Assembly (NCBI GenBank): GCA_932294355.1
Contig: OW028747.1
Location: 26,127,501-26,191,500, forward strand
Origin: Aporophyla lueneburgensis
Taxonomy: Eukaryota; Arthropoda; Insecta; Lepidoptera; Noctuidae
Direction of reading: 5' to 3'
Length of the DNA: 64,000 nucleotides
The translations under genes and the position numbers were made by a program. Each line of letters opens with the position of its first letter. Position 1 is the stretch's first letter. Under the pieces are notes generated by a model. It did not search any database. It had not been told where the DNA came from and saw nothing but the letters and a program-made list of their open reading frames with translations. Positions 32,775 to 44,950 of the stretch are shown here, in pieces.

Positions 32775-33310
32775 TATAATAATAATAGTTAAAACATTGT
32801 TAATTTTTAAGGAAACCAATATTGTGAAGTGAGAATAAATAAAGGAATTGAATTGATTGTTAGAACATAACATCGAACAAAATGTAAGCGAAGCTAAAAA
32901 TTGTAATGTGATGAACTCACGGCTGCGGTCTGTACAACTTTAATTGGCTTATTTGCGTCTACTGTATAAATACTGTATAATAATTAGTTGTGATGCACAT
33001 GTTAGGTGATGTAAGTAAAGGCGCACGCGCATTGGGAAATACCGGGTTTTAATAAGGTACAGTACTTTAAAAGCATTCATGTCCTCAAAATAAAAGTTGA
33101 AGCGAATAAAGAACAAAAGTGTGAAACAGAAATATGTGTGGGACGAACTTTGTTAGGCAAGTGCGGGGCAAATCGTCTTTGAAAAAAAGGCATTGTCTTT
33201 ATTTTAATAAATTAAACTATATAGCTATACACTTACCTATTACAATGGATTAGTGTACTAAAATTATTTACACTATTTTTACTATCTATTTATCAGACCC
33301 TATTAGGGTC
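32775..33310. other. Unassigned DNA
   Basis: No gene or repeat identified. Confidence 0.45.
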
Positions 33311-33703
33311 TGCCACGTTGGTCTAGTGGCCGCAAGTGCTAATGCTGAGTATAAGGCCCAGGGTTTGATTTCCAGGCTGAGCATTGTGTTATTGGGATTT
33401 TCTCATCAGGAACTCCTCAGTATAATTAGTCTGGATTTGTGTGAAAAAAAATCTGTCCCGGTTGATGGCAATAGACTCGCCTCTAAATACATTGGACTTA
33501 AACTTGTGTGGCAAAATGAGGGTGTGCTATACCCTGCCAGGGTCGCGAGATTCGTTCGAAAGAGTTACCGTGGCCCTGGCATATGGGCAATTGAAGGAAC
33601 ACGGGTGGGTTTTAGTCAGTAAAAGACACGCCCTTCCGCTCCAGCCTAGAGCTGGAGACTTCATTTGATGATTTCCCATCCAAAAAAAAAAGGGTGTACT
33701 ATA
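33311..33703 (+). repeat. SINE A split by an R1-type LINE end
   Basis: GTTGGTCTAGTGGCCGC (box A), GGTTTGATTTCCAGG (decayed box B), CCGGTTGATGGCAATAGAC and AAATGAGGGTGTGCTATA. The LINE is inserted after that, and GGGTGTACTATA follows it. The consensus reads GGGTGTACTATAGG at this place. Confidence 0.75.
33532..33691 (+). mobile_element. R1-type LINE 3' end inside SINE A
   Basis: CCCTGCCAGGGTCGCGAG to GATTTCCCATCC plus 10 A. Target duplication GGGTGTGCTATA (33520-33531) and GGGTGTACTATA (33692-33703), one mismatch. Three overlapping frames over this place are by-products. Confidence 0.85.
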
Positions 33704-33807
33704 TCTGATTGTAGGCATGAAGCTATCATATAAAGTACAAGATAAGATGAAGATTGCGTTTGCCAAATATAAAGATAAAAAAAACAAAAATTAATAATCA
33801 TCAGAAG

Positions 33808-33884
33808 CTAGGTATACGGTTCTAATTGGTTGATTCCCATGGAGAAGAGCCGGCAGAAAACTCCATGGTTACTCTTTTAAAAAG
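33808..33884 (-). mobile_element. LINE 3' UTR fragment (TTTGA-tail family)
   Basis: On the plus strand: CGGTTCTAATTGGTTGATTC, GGAGAAGAGCCGGCAGAAAAC and CCATGGTTACTCTTTT, the reverse of the 3' region at 15838-15910. Confidence 0.5.
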
Positions 33885-33887
33885 ACC

Positions 33888-33965
33888 CACCCGTGTTCCT
33901 TCAGTTGCCCATATGCCAGGTCCACGGTAACTCTTTCGAACAACCTTGCGACCCTAGCAGGGTGT
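33888..33965 (-). mobile_element. R1-type LINE fragment
   Basis: On the plus strand: ACCCACCCGTGTTCCTTCAG, TTGCCCATATGCCAGG, CACGGTAACTCTTTCGAAC, the reverse of the R1-type 3' end. Poly(A) side missing. 33966-34431 unassigned. Confidence 0.6.
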
Positions 33966-34431
33966 GGACGTATCCTAAGAATTCTTCCGTAAGAACATTT
34001 GTTTAGAATTTAAAGACCGCGGTAGGAACGTTGTTTGGTTGGCTGCACAATATTAGCATAATGTAGACTAAGCATCCATGTTTTAACTGTTTTGACGTGA
34101 AAATATTACAGTCCTAGGACATTAAAGATTTTCAGATATCTTCAAGGTAATTTTAATACAAAATTAACGAACCTGCCTATTTCTTATGTTTTGAAATTGT
34201 ATAATAATATCAAGGCTTTTGCTTATTACACGGAATTAGAAGTACGTGCAGAGGATCAGGTTGAATTTGTGCATTTAATAGGCATAGTAGTCGATTCGCC
34301 CAAGTTTACTGTCCTGAAACGCGTATATCGACACTTATAAATAACATGTAATATCTTCGATTTACACAAACTTTACTTATATTTTCAGGATTTGTTGATT
34401 TGCCCATAAATAAAATAAGTTACAAAAAAAC

Positions 34432-34495
34432 AACTTGAAAATAGGAGAGAAATAGATACAATATTATTATATCTATTTTCTCCTATTTTCAAGTT
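34432..34495. repeat. About 26-bp inverted repeat
   Basis: AACTTGAAAATAGGAGAGAA (start of left arm, 34432-34458) pairs with TTTTCTCCTATTTTCAAGTT (end of right arm, 34470-34495), with a single-base difference and an 11-base AT spacer. No flanking duplication defined. Confidence 0.8.
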
Positions 34496-34514
34496 AGTTT
34501 TTTTCCTTCACTTC

Positions 34515-34715
34515 ACTACATACAAACTGTTTTTGAATCTGATAGCCCTATTCTTGGGGAACGTTAAAGGTTATTTAACATTACGCTACGACTCTTAAAA
34601 ACCAAGAAAAATAGGAAAACAAAAAACTAAGTAATCTCGCGAACAAGCGATACGATGCAACGCGGCAGTTTGGGGGCCGAAATTTCCCACAAACAAAGTC
34701 ACGGGCAGAAGACAG
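34515..34715 (+). mobile_element. Decayed group 1 Helitron
   Basis: TTGAATCTGATAGCCC, GGTTATTTAACATTACGCTAC, ACGATGCAACGCGGC and AAAGTCACGGGCAGAAG correspond to the middle and 3' end of group 1 with many substitutions. Confidence 0.6.
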
Positions 34716-34844
34716 AAGAGGTTAATTCGTCATTTTGGCCTGGTGAAAATCCCATCAAGCTCACAGCTTGTATCGCTTTCAGCGATAAGTTCGCCCATTG
34801 TATGTTTTATGGTGTACCTACATGATAAAGAACATTACAATCAA

Positions 34845-35232
34845 TCTAATATATAAAATTCTCGTGTCACAGTTTTCGTTGCCATACTCCTCCGAAACGG
34901 CTTGACCGATTTTGATGAAATTTTTTGTGCTTATCCGGTATCTATGAGAATCAGCCAACATCTATTTTTCATCCCCCTAAATGTTAGGGGTAGTCCACCC
35001 CTAATTTTTATTTTTTATTTTTTAGACAAAATTTTTAATTTCTATTTTTTTATGATACAACATACAAAAATACATACAATCCTCAATTTTCACCCTTCTA
35101 CGACCAACCCTTATTTTTTAATAGCCATTTTAGTAATTTAATCATTTTTCTACTGATCAATCGTCATTTAATTAGTTATCCCCGCCTAGGAAATTATTTA
35201 TATGGCAAAACAACGTTTGCCGGGTCAGCTAG
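34845..35232 (+). mobile_element. Group 3 Helitron (388 bp)
   Basis: 5' TCTAATATATAAAATTCTCG and 3' AACGTTTGCCGGGTCAGCTAG between A and T. Same family as 20097-20497. The 79-codon frame at 34902-35141 is shared by both copies but is hydrophobic low-complexity text from AT-rich DNA. Confidence 0.85.
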
Positions 35233-36515
35233 TATATCTATATTAATAAGTTTTTAATGTTAAAGATAACACAATTTATCTAATAATAATTCTCTTTTCC
35301 CACAGGTAAGCACCAACTTAAGACTCAACTACCGGTAAAGACTATTACAGTGGGTACTGAAAACTTCAGCCTTTTTGGCGATAAGCCATTGCCTTCTCAT
35401 CCGTGATATCACGAGTTTTAAACTAGTTCTTAGATGGATAAAGAAAATGTACATCTTAACTTGAAACTTCATAAAATACTACACAATACTTGGCACTTGA
35501 ATCATTTTACTTGAAAATAGTTGTCTTTCTGAATCCTCACAAACTGCCTTTGATCTATGATTTTGGCGATTTCCATTAACTATGTACAAATTTCCTCACT
35601 ATTTTGAAAACTGTTAAACAACCTATACTAGATGAAGACGACACTAAAACAATAAAAAAAATATATATAAACTTCGTATGTCAAAAAACATTCCCAGTAT
35701 GCATCCAAAAATTCAACAAAATATATGCTGTAGTTTAGTCACTATAGTTAGTCAAATATTAGTAAAAGCCATAAACAGCTCATCAGTATTATTTAGTTTG
35801 TTAGAATGGAAACACTTTTTAATTTCATATTAGTCTCCTAAATTCTCCTATGCATTTTTTATATGACTCTTTGTTACGTGACTTTTAAAACGTACCCTAA
35901 ATTTTGAACCCTCTATCTAGACTTTACTGTTACCGAGTAAAAATTTCACGACCCTCAACAATTACTAACCTTGTGCAATAAAAATAAAAACTCATTGTGC
36001 ACCCAACCTTACTATAAGGTGTAAGCACCAGTTAATAGCACAGGAAATAAAACACCTATTTGTTTTTGCATTGAATCCAAGTAAATAAATCGAAGAACAT
36101 TACACTTCGTGCTTCTGATGACTTCATGGCTAAAGTTCCCAGGATACCGTCACTCAGGCCACGATCATTGTAATTGCTTCTATAATTATTTTGCTAAGGC
36201 TTTATGAAAGAAAAAACAAGAAAATTGATCATTATTATAATCTTGAAGAGTTATTATTCACGTCCGTTTAATGTTAATCAGTTAGTTATGTTTTTCACGG
36301 TCTTAAGTACTTTGTTCTAGGTGTCTTAGTCATTCTTCATAGTGATCTTCACCAGTTTCCCGGTGTTTCAAGGTAGATTGGTAATTTACAGCATTATTAT
36401 TACTACAGGTCGCTTAGTAATTGAAATTATACTATGTTTTTTTATTATTTTTATTTTCATGTATTTCTTATGCATAAATTAAAATATTAGGTTTCTGCAG
36501 TCCTTCTTACATATA
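35233..36515. other. Unassigned AT-rich DNA
   Basis: No gene or repeat family identified. Confidence 0.5.
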
Positions 36516-36768
36516 GATGCCTTAGTTCACAATTGCACTAACTACAAAATTTTCAATTTTGAGGAGAGAGCTTTAAAGTTTTTTAAAGTTTAGACAAGAA
36601 CAGTACAAAAACAAAGTAAAATAACAAAACAAATATGCATATATTCATAAGACTAGTCCTTGAACTCCATCGTAATATCTCAATATTGTAATGTATATTA
36701 TTTAGTGTTTGGCATTAAAAGTGAAAATTGAAAATATTGTAGTTAGTGCAATTGTGAACTAAGGCATC
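36516..36768. mobile_element. 45-bp inverted repeat, MITE-like (253 bp)
   Basis: Left arm 36516-36560 and right arm 36724-36768 are reverse complements with one mismatch in 45; they share GATGCCTTAGTTCACAATTG and CACTAACTACAA. The 163-base centre has no coding. Arms may extend a few bases outward (ATAT). Structure fits a non-autonomous DNA transposon or foldback element. Confidence 0.8.
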
Positions 36769-39700
36769 GATATAAACTTTAACCGTTTTAAATTTCAAAC
36801 TTCTTCGTCCGCGTAATTTTTGTGAAAAGGGGGTAAAATTTTTTTTGCTTCACGTATTAATATACCTATAGATGATCATAAGAAGAAGTATTTTTATTAA
36901 AAAAATAGGGAAAATTGCATAGTTTTAGAGAAATACTATTACGTACAGCCTTTTTCTGAATATTTTTTTTTAATATAATTTCTGTATTCCTGATTACTTT
37001 AACATTTAATTGACAAATTTTAATATATAATATGATGAGTTGATGACACTATTTTGTAGTATATTTTTATATTGAAATTGTAATTGGGATATATTATATT
37101 TAAATGATTGGGATATAATTTTATTGCATGCCAAGTATGTGTTGATTTATGTTTTGAACAAAAAAAAAATATCTTTAAATATTAAACGATAATTTCGTGA
37201 TGTTACTACCGACAACACTTTCGTTACTCTCGACTTGTTGAAGTGAACACAGATGACTAATAAAAAGCCGATAGATGCTAAATAAAAACTTCACCAATAC
37301 ATAGGAAGAGATAAAAATGTCCCTTACAGACCACACACGCGACCAGGGCTATCAAGACCCTAGATATGACCATTCCAACGCGTTGGACATTGAACTAAAC
37401 CCCTAGAATGTGCACTTGTAACGTCAAGTACAAGCTGTAATTACAGAAAACTAGTATTTCTGTTTACCTCGGTTGAGATTATCTTGGTATCGTCGTATTA
37501 GCCGCCGTTTGTATGCAGCTCTAGAAAGTTAGAACGAGCTCAATTATATGGCGTATATTAGATTTTTTATGATGATTTAGCTATGGTGATAAAATTTTAT
37601 TTATGCTGTCATGATCTCCGTAAATAAGTATGTTTTACGCAGCTTAAGTGATTCTTGAAATCTCTGATTGGACCATAAATGTTCAGCAAAATGAGTATGT
37701 GTATAGTTTAGAAGTCAGGGTTTACCATACCATATCCGTGTGACCTTTAGTTTATCAAGTTATGTATCCTAGTCTTAAGCAATGTCAAAGGTTCTTGTAT
37801 CAATATTTTTTTTAAATTTTATTATTATTTATTTATGTATCGTAGTTGGTAGCGTTCTGTAGTTATGCCGTTTGTTTAAGTGTGAATATTTTTTTTGCTT
37901 TAAAGACCTTGTAATTGTTTAAAAAGAACTCACTTATTATTATTTTTTTTTTTTGTTAATTATAAATTAATAAAAACCTTTTTCGAAATTTTCTGAAAAA
38001 AAAAATACATCCTGTAAAGAGGGTAGGCATATTTTAATACTAGTTTCTGCACGTGACTTCGTCCGTGTGAAATGTCTTGTTTTAACATATACTCGGAAAT
38101 CCTAGTACTGAAAAAAATAGTAGTATTCAAGATTGCCCCTTACATACAAATAATATAATAATAAAGACAAGTAATCATAAAATTAATAGCAGCTTTATTT
38201 TAATAAATAACTTTAAGTACGTATAATAAAACAATGAGAACGACTTCCATTTACACATTTAATAAATAAAAATAATAAAAGTAATCACACAATATAAATA
38301 GTTTAGAACGAGTACTAGCAAATTACGCGTATTATCATAAAAATGCCATAGAGCTACATATTACGTTAATCCACTTGCATTCCATAGAAAATATGGACAT
38401 TTGTAAGCTAAGCCAGGAACGACTTATTAATTTCGTTTTATTAGTCCAATAGAGAATTTTTCGAATAACATTGATAAATATATTGCTCTTTTTATTGTGT
38501 CTTCCTGTAAATTAGATTCAAATGGGAACTTAACCAATTTATAACTTTATAACTTAACCAATTAAAAATCTTTGTATATAATTAACCTTCCACATACTAC
38601 CTAAATCTATATATTTAATATAAATTATAATCGCTTTTCGTGTTTTTTTTAAACTCCGCTACAGATTTGGACGCGGTTTTCACCGTAATGTAGAAAATAT
38701 ATTCCGGAGAGGTGGTTTTTAGTCAAAAAGAACATAAACACGTCTTTGTTTTTAGTAATTTATTTAATAAAGGAATGGGGATGTTTGGTAGAAACCGAGT
38801 GAAGCAGGGGCGTGTCACCAGCTTTTGAATCAATTCAATCTATAATTTTCAGAAATAATTGTAATATAGTTTTTTCGAGTTTCTTTGTAACACATAAGTA
38901 CAAATTTTATATTATAATAAGTTAAAAGTTGGTTGTAAAACTATTCAACCTGCATAGATACCTAGATAGGTACTATTAATTGTAGATCACACGTAGGTAA
39001 TGACGTACAAACCTATAAATTAAAAAAAATATCCTGTCATACATATAAATTATTAACACAACCTTATAATTTTCAAAATGACTCTATTCCGTATTCGGAT
39101 GACCCCTATCATTAAGTGAGGTGAAAGTCCCAATTTTCGTTACACACGTCCCGTTTTTTTGGTCACAGCAGCGTAACTAGGATGCCACGAAACGCAACGG
39201 ACATGTACTTGTTGTACCTAGACATTATAAATCATCGTCTTGGTAATAGAGACGAGCGTGTGCAGCACTCACGACTTTTAGTTTAGCTGTTAGTGATGCC
39301 ATTAGGTATGTGTAGTCTGTGGCGTTCATGTACTTAAGTATTGTTGGCGTGATGATTAAGTATTAGTTGGAAGCGGATGTTAAAAATAGAATAGGCCTCA
39401 ACATAAAAATTACGTCACTGTAATTATTTTTCTTGTTATTTTATTTAAATCGAGTAGATGATTCGTCTTGGGCTCATTTCAAGTAAATAAAGGCATGATT
39501 GAACTTAAAAATATTTATGGAATTTAACATTAAGCCTTTGCAAAAATATTGTTTTACAAAATAATACTTCAATTATTTTTAAAGGTAATTCATAAAACCG
39601 CAGTTAAAACCACATTGGGATCGCAATTATAATTTGGTAACATTTAAAACTATAATTAGCTGCGCAGTCGTTCTTATTCGAGTTATTATCAAATTGACGA

Positions 39701-40434
39701 GTTTTTCCCACGTTGAATACAATGTCAACTTACTTTTTGCTCACAATGACATCATAATTATACTTATTCACAATATTATACTGGTTTTCCATTTTATAAC
39801 TAGTTTAGTGCGCTGCACATTGGCATGTAAGTAAATATACAAATCATTAACTAGAAAACTCTATTTTTACCGTTGTAATTTTATACCCTAGGTATATCAA
39901 AGACACAAATCTCATATTATAATGTATTTTGCCAACCAAAACATACCAAAAAGCCTATGCGTAGAGAGAGTGTTATGTTAATAACATGTACTATTCGAAT
40001 GAAAGTCAAACAGCACATTAATGCTCATAATCTTTATGTTTCATCTTCCATGCTCCGGACCACATAATTCGGAATTAGTACACGATTACTTATACCACAT
40101 CACAAAGCACACGACACAATCACGCAATTAGCAAAACCTCCCTCACAAAACAACATTAATGACAGAAACATGATTACAACGACACAAAAAGAATAATTCT
40201 CTGACGAACGCTTATTATACGTCTCCACGAGTCCGTGACGTCATCGGGACGTGTTGATTGCACCTCATTACTGTGTCCCGTGTCGTCTGTAATTGAATAC
40301 ACGAGGACGACAATATGAACATTCACCCTGTCCCTTAAGAGTGATCACGGCGATTAGATTTAATTTTTTGTTCTGTTTATTTAAATTAATGTGTTAGATA
40401 CAAATGTATTTAAACATGACTTTTTTTTCTTACA
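36769..40434. other. Long unassigned AT-rich span; Helitron fragment at 38043-38085
   Basis: Only one element is recognised: CTAGTTTCTGCACGTGACTTC followed by GTCCGTGTGAAATG (38041-38085, minus) is a Helitron 3' terminus. A similar remnant, CTTCTTCGTCCGCGTAATTTT, lies at 36801-36822. No gene is supported; a 66-codon frame at 39634-39834 is hydrophobic AT-derived text. 40211-40375 is GC-richer but not identified. Confidence 0.5.
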
Positions 40435-40640
40435 ATGATATCTCGCAGGTCATCCTATGAGGTTGTCAGCTGCTTAACCGAACGTCCCTGTGGCTACCTT
40501 AATAAATTAACGCCTACAGCCATGGCTTAAAAAACTTAAAAGTAGAGCGACTACTCGCTAAGGGCATCTCCCGTGGGGTACGGACCTTGGCTTAGGGCAT
40601 CGCTGGTAGAGAACAGCCAGGGACAGGCTGGATCGGTATG
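40435..40640 (+). repeat. Unidentified repeat-like segment with GATGATG tail
   Basis: Blocks such as GCTGCTTAACCGAACGTCCC, CCGTGGGGTACGGACC and GGCATCGCTGGTAGAG with a final ATGATGATGA, and GC content well above its surroundings. This resembles a LINE or SINE 3' end, but no other copy is present in the window. Confidence 0.35.
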
Positions 40641-40867
40641 ATTATTAAACATGATGATGAACGTGGGGACTTTTATTTATCATGTAAAATAATAAAAGAG
40701 TTTTCAGTTTAAAATTCATTTGGTTTAACTTAACACACTTACGCTCGCTCTCCACAAGTTCGTAGTCAAATATCAAAATGTTTCCAAAGTTGGCTGAAAG
40801 CACAAAAATCTAAAGTAGAAAAAACGAAAATGTGACACCTTTTCCTTACTTGTTTTCAAACTCAAAC

Positions 40868-40985
40868 CCAAACTCAAAGAATTTATTTCAAATAAACCGA
40901 TCACTGGCACTTTTGAATTGTCAAGTGGCGGTGAGCCAGAAAATTGAAGCTAGTTGTGTTTCCCAAAAGTATCAATAAGAGATGT
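40868..40985 (-). mobile_element. LINE 3' UTR fragment (TTTGA-tail family)
   Basis: On the plus strand: ACTCAAAGAATTTATTTCAA, ACTGGCACTTTTGAATTGTC and CAGAAAATTGAAGCTAG, the reverse of the tail family at 9719-9905. Confidence 0.6.
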
Positions 40986-41009
40986 ATCTACTTATTAAGG
41001 CTTGCATAG

Positions 41010-41186
41010 CCTGCATGATAGATAGAGCCTGCCAGGGTCGCGAGATTGTTCGAAAAAGACACTGCGACCCTGGCACATGGGCAACTGAAGGAACACGGGT
41101 GGGTTTTAGTCAGTAAAAGTCTGACACGCCCTCCCGCTCCGCCCAGAGCGGGAAAGGTCATTTGATGATTTCCCATCCAAAAAAAA
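41010..41186 (+). mobile_element. R1-type LINE 3' end with 11-bp target duplication
   Basis: GGCTTGCATAG on both sides (40999-41009, 41187-41197). Body has CCTGCCAGGGTCGCGAG, GACCCTGGCACATGGGC, ACACGGGTGGGTTTTAGTC, GCTCCGCCCAGAGCGGG and CCATCC with poly(A). Confidence 0.85.
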
Positions 41187-41827
41187 GGCTTGCATAGATT
41201 GCCGCAACGCAACATCGCGACTTGACTTTAATAGTTTATTTTGTGTTTACGAACACCTCATAGTTATTTCTCGATTTCCATATTCATGAACGTAACCCGC
41301 ATACTCACACGAGATAAACTTTTTGTCCATTCCCCCATAAAGGAATAAAACAAAACTCATAATAATATGTATCTATGCGTAAAATATACGGGTCAAATTA
41401 ACCTCCTTACTTGAAGTAGGTTAACAAATTGCCCACTTATCTTCGCCCCAGCTCGTAAAATCGACTGAGGGCGAATTGGGTCAGTGTTATGGTAGGCTTT
41501 TGGACCGGCAACCATACTCACCTTATTTTAACAAGGGGAATGAACCTCTTAAATGCTAGCAGCCGGTGTAAAACAGTATATCTTTGTCTCGACACGTAAA
41601 TAGAAAACTGTGGAGCAAGACATAGAGTGTAAAACAATATCACTCGTTTAAGGAATTGTGAAATTTTTAAAGTCTCTAACATTATTAGAGGTGCGATCCC
41701 AATCCGGAAAAAAAATGTATGAAATTTTATATTTCGCATGTTACATTGAAATTGCAACCATAAGTTATGAAAAAAAGGAATATAACAACTTTAGAGTCAT
41801 TCAGAAACTGGAAAAGGTTTATGTTTG
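41187..41827. other. Unassigned DNA
   Basis: A 79-codon minus-strand frame (41518-41757) has no recognised motif. No repeats found. Confidence 0.45.
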
Positions 41828-42065
41828 AAATAGCTTCTTCCCGCGATCTCGTCCGCGTATTTCTTGCTCCCCTGACCCGTCATCCCGTCGCATCAAACTT
41901 AGTAGGGTTGCTCGGCTTCTAAGAGTCGTAGCGTGATGTTATATAGCCTATAACTTTCTTCGATGAATGGTCTATCCGACGCTATAAACATTTTTCATAT
42001 TGAACCAGTTTTTATTGAGATAAGCGATCTCAAGAAAAACTCTTCAGCTTCAAAATATTGGTACA
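41828..42065 (-). mobile_element. Decayed group 1 Helitron
   Basis: On the plus strand: TAGCTTCTTCCCGCGATCTC, GTCCGCGTATTTCTTGC, GTCGTAGCGTGATGTTATAT, AACCAGTTTTTATTGAGAT and CTCTTCAGCTTCAAAATATT, the reverse of group 1 with moderate decay. Confidence 0.7.
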
Positions 42066-43018
42066 AGAAGTATTTGTATAACTAATTTACATGCAAGGCT
42101 CCACAAAGGTGCACTGAGTATTGTTAACTCGTAGTTCACATAATATGTCAGGTCATATGCAAATGTAATAATTGGCTAGCTTATGCTATTGTGTTGGTAA
42201 TTGTCTGTAACTTGTATTTATTTGCTAACAAGGCCTCCTAGAATACTCTTTGTTACCTAATATTATCAATAGAGACGACGATATTTTTCAAATTTTTGAA
42301 GTTTATTGGAGTTTACTCCTTTAGAGTCGGTTTTCATATTATAAACCCGGTGTATGAAAATTTTTGTGGAGTAAAATCAAACCTTCTCCGTTTATGTTTA
42401 GTAATCTATATATTTTATAATAGTTCGTAAGAAGTAAACTCCAGTCGTGCGTCGGTTATGACAAACACATTTTTTTTTTCTGCTGACAGACTTGCCGTCG
42501 TCGCCCTCAAACATTCTACCTATCAACACCCCTAGCCAAGTTGATAATCTGCAATCGTTAACGCTAGTCGAAAACTAATCAAATGTATGGGAATAAAATC
42601 ATCTTAACGTTAAGTCACGTGGTTAGAACAAACGAATAGAAAATTCGTAGCCAAGTTCACATCGTTCAAAATGATAGAATAAATTGTTATTTTACAATGT
42701 CCAACGCTACATCCTTTGTTATAATGTATCTTGCTGACACCGAAGCTTTAACGATTGTAAAACGGAATTTAACACGAAACGGTTTTAACTTGGCTAAGGG
42801 AGCTGATCCTTTCGCAGGCGCACCGCTCACTTATCGCCGCATGCGCAATTGACTCCAGTACCGCATCCCATGCTCTAGTCTCCTTCGATTAGTCGTAGCG
42901 TGACGTCGATCGCTGTATGTTACGCTTCTGATCATAGGTATACCTACTGGTGCCCGTAAATCCACGTTAAAAGGCGTATTTTGCAAAAGTTCTGATCATT
43001 ATCATCAAAAACTTGTTC
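42066..43018. other. Unassigned DNA
   Basis: No gene supported. 42780-42920 is somewhat GC-richer without an identified repeat. Confidence 0.45.
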
Positions 43019-43019
43019 C

Positions 43020-43150
43020 ATGACTTATCTGCTGCAGATAGCCGGGACCAACGGCTTAACGTACTGTTCGAGGTACGGAGGGGTTTGGTATGTGAGATGG
43101 TCATGCATCTACGTACCAACCGTAGCAAGCTTAGCTTTACCTTTTCGATT
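43020..43150 (-). repeat. SINE D 5' part
   Basis: On the plus strand: ATAGCCGGGACCAACGGC, TTAACGTACTGTTCGAGG, GAGATGGTCATGCATC and AACCGTAGCAAGCTTAGC, the reverse of the SINE D head with a mutated 5S-like region. Confidence 0.6.
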
Positions 43151-43202
43151 GACTCGTAGGACTTTTAGGACTTACTCGCAAGCCTCTCCTCTCAACTTGT
43201 AC

Positions 43203-43275
43203 AATGACTCATCATTATCATCAGAGAAGAAGAAGAAGACAGAGAAAAAGAAGAGGAGAAGATCATCATCATCGT
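43203..43275. repeat. Compound (ATC)n / (GAA)n microsatellite
   Basis: TCATCATTATCATCAG, then GAAGAAGAAGAAG, AGAAAAAGAAGAGGAG and ATCATCATCATCG. It lies at the tail of a minus-strand family E fragment. Confidence 0.8.
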
Positions 43276-43395
43276 GATAATGTGCATAGAGAACGCTGCT
43301 GCCCATTCTCTAGGAAGTCCCTTAGTCGCTTCTTGACACTCATGGGAAGAAATAGGGTGGTGCTCTTCTTTACGTCTGATACCACACGGAACAAC
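43276..43395 (-). repeat. Family E fragment
   Basis: TAATGTGCATAGAGAACGC, TGCTGCCCATTCTCTAGG and ATACCACACGGAACAA: the 5' half of family E in reverse. The GGCGATTATGGC part is replaced by the microsatellite. Confidence 0.7.
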
Positions 43396-43678
43396 AACGA
43401 GTAAAACTATGTTCAATGACTACAATTGTGAAATACAGTCCATATCTAACTTAGTGATCTCTTGAGAAGACCTAGGCTAAATATATGAGCCATTTCAAGG
43501 CAAAAACCATAAACACCCACAAATAATGCCTTACGTTAATAAAATTTCATATGGCACCACGTAATAAACTATCACCTCGCCCAGGATTCGCTCGTAAATT
43601 GTTATAAAACACACGGTCTATATCACTCATGAAGCCGTTACTATAATTTCGTGCTTTAATACATTGTAAATTACATGA

Positions 43679-43971
43679 GAGCAGTGGTGGCCCAGTGGTA
43701 ACGGCCGCGACTTACGAGTAGTAGGTCGTGAGTTCGAACCCAAGCAGGCGTTTTACTTTGTGTAAATTATTTCTTCACCACTGCTCTCAAAACGGTGAAG
43801 GAAAACATCGTGAGGAAACCGGCATGTCTTAGAACCAAAAATTCGAAGTCATGTGACATCTACCAACCCGCACTGGGCCCGCGTGGTGGATTATAGCCCA
43901 CTCTCTCTCACCGAGAGGAGGCCTGTGTCCCAACAGTGGGAACATTATAGGCTGATGATTCAATTACATGA
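43679..43971 (+). repeat. SINE B with 10-bp target duplication
   Basis: AATTACATGA flanks it (43669-43678, 43972-43981). Head: TGGCCCAGTGGTAACGG (box A), GTGAGTTCGAACC (box B, 43728-43740). Body: TCACCACTGCTCTCAAAACG, GTGAGGAAACCGGCATG. Tail: GGAGGCCTGTGTCCCAAC, GGCTGATGATTC. Best example of the family in the window. Confidence 0.9.
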
Positions 43972-44264
43972 CAAAATTGACGGTTGTTACCAGGCCATCC
44001 CTGATCAGCACGAGTGCAGTGTACTTACTGATGTGGCGAAATATCCAAAAATTTAATTGGTGGTTGTTACCGTGATTTTCACGGGTGCAGTGTTCCTAGA
44101 AATGTGGCGAAATGTCCAAAACCTAGATTTCTGAGTTTAACCATAAGTTAAATAGCGAATTATACACATATACATCTTTCGAAATATATTTCCTAAATCA
44201 TAGATGATGGTGAAGATCGCATCAGAAAGCATTGTGTAGTTTAGAAGGACTAAGCGGTCTGAGA

Positions 44265-44425
44265 CGACTAAAGGTCTTAGAGAATGGGCAGCAGTGTTCT
44301 CTATGCATTTTACCACCATACTGCGATCGGCAACCCGCCTGCCAAGCATGGCGATTATGGCGAATCTCCGTAAATTGGGGGAGGCCTATGTCCAGCAGTG
44401 GACTTCTTTCAGCTGAAATTATGAT
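44265..44425 (+). repeat. Family E, 5'-truncated
   Basis: GACTAAAGGTCTTAGAGAATG, GGGCAGCAGTGTTCTC, CTGCGATCGGCAACCCGCC, GGGGGAGGCCTATGTCCAGC and GCTGAAATTATGATAATG tail. Confidence 0.75.
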
Positions 44426-44715
44426 AATGATAATTACATTATAACAGTTAAGATCTCGATGTTTTTTTTAGTTGTTTAAGCCGTGCGGGGCAGCTGGCTC
44501 TCACTACTAATATATAATTGCGTCGTTTGCAGTCGCATTGAAATCAGTCCCAGTTAATTGTTGTTCGGTAAACCACATCACGCTCCACCATTTCGGTAAA
44601 CCGCAGATAAACTGCTGAAATTGTATTAAAATCGACAAAACCACAGTAGTAATCGGTAGATGTGAAATACGCGAAATATGCGACATTAAAAAAAAAAAAC
44701 ACCTACAAGTGATCA

Positions 44716-44950
44716 CCTCGTTAGTCTAGTGGAAGCCAGAGCTACTCCTCAGCATGAAGTCTTGGGGTCAATTCCCTGATCTTGCAAAGAGTTATCGGTT
44801 TTTTCATAAGGAATTTCTCAGTAGCAGCCCGGAGTCTGGATTTGGCCCCAGTTGGTGATAATAGACCTGCCCAATGTTACATGTGACTTAAAGAAAACTG
44901 ACGAAATGTTTACGATAGGTATGCATCTACCTAACCCATTCGGGATAACA
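44716..44950 (+). repeat. SINE A, diverged
   Basis: CCTCGTTAGTCTAGTGG (box A), GGGGTCAATTCCC (mutated box B), TTTCTCAGTAGCAGCCCGG, AGTCTGGATTTGG and a CATGTGACTTAAAG block. The 125-codon frame 44852-45229 begins inside it and is not a gene. 44951-45273 is unassigned. Confidence 0.75.

Noticed and set aside
34902..35141. 79-codon ORF conserved between two places (also 20201-20440 minus) as a small gene
   Set aside because: Both lie inside copies of the same short Helitron, so conservation reflects recent transposition; the text is hydrophobic AT-derived sequence without a domain.
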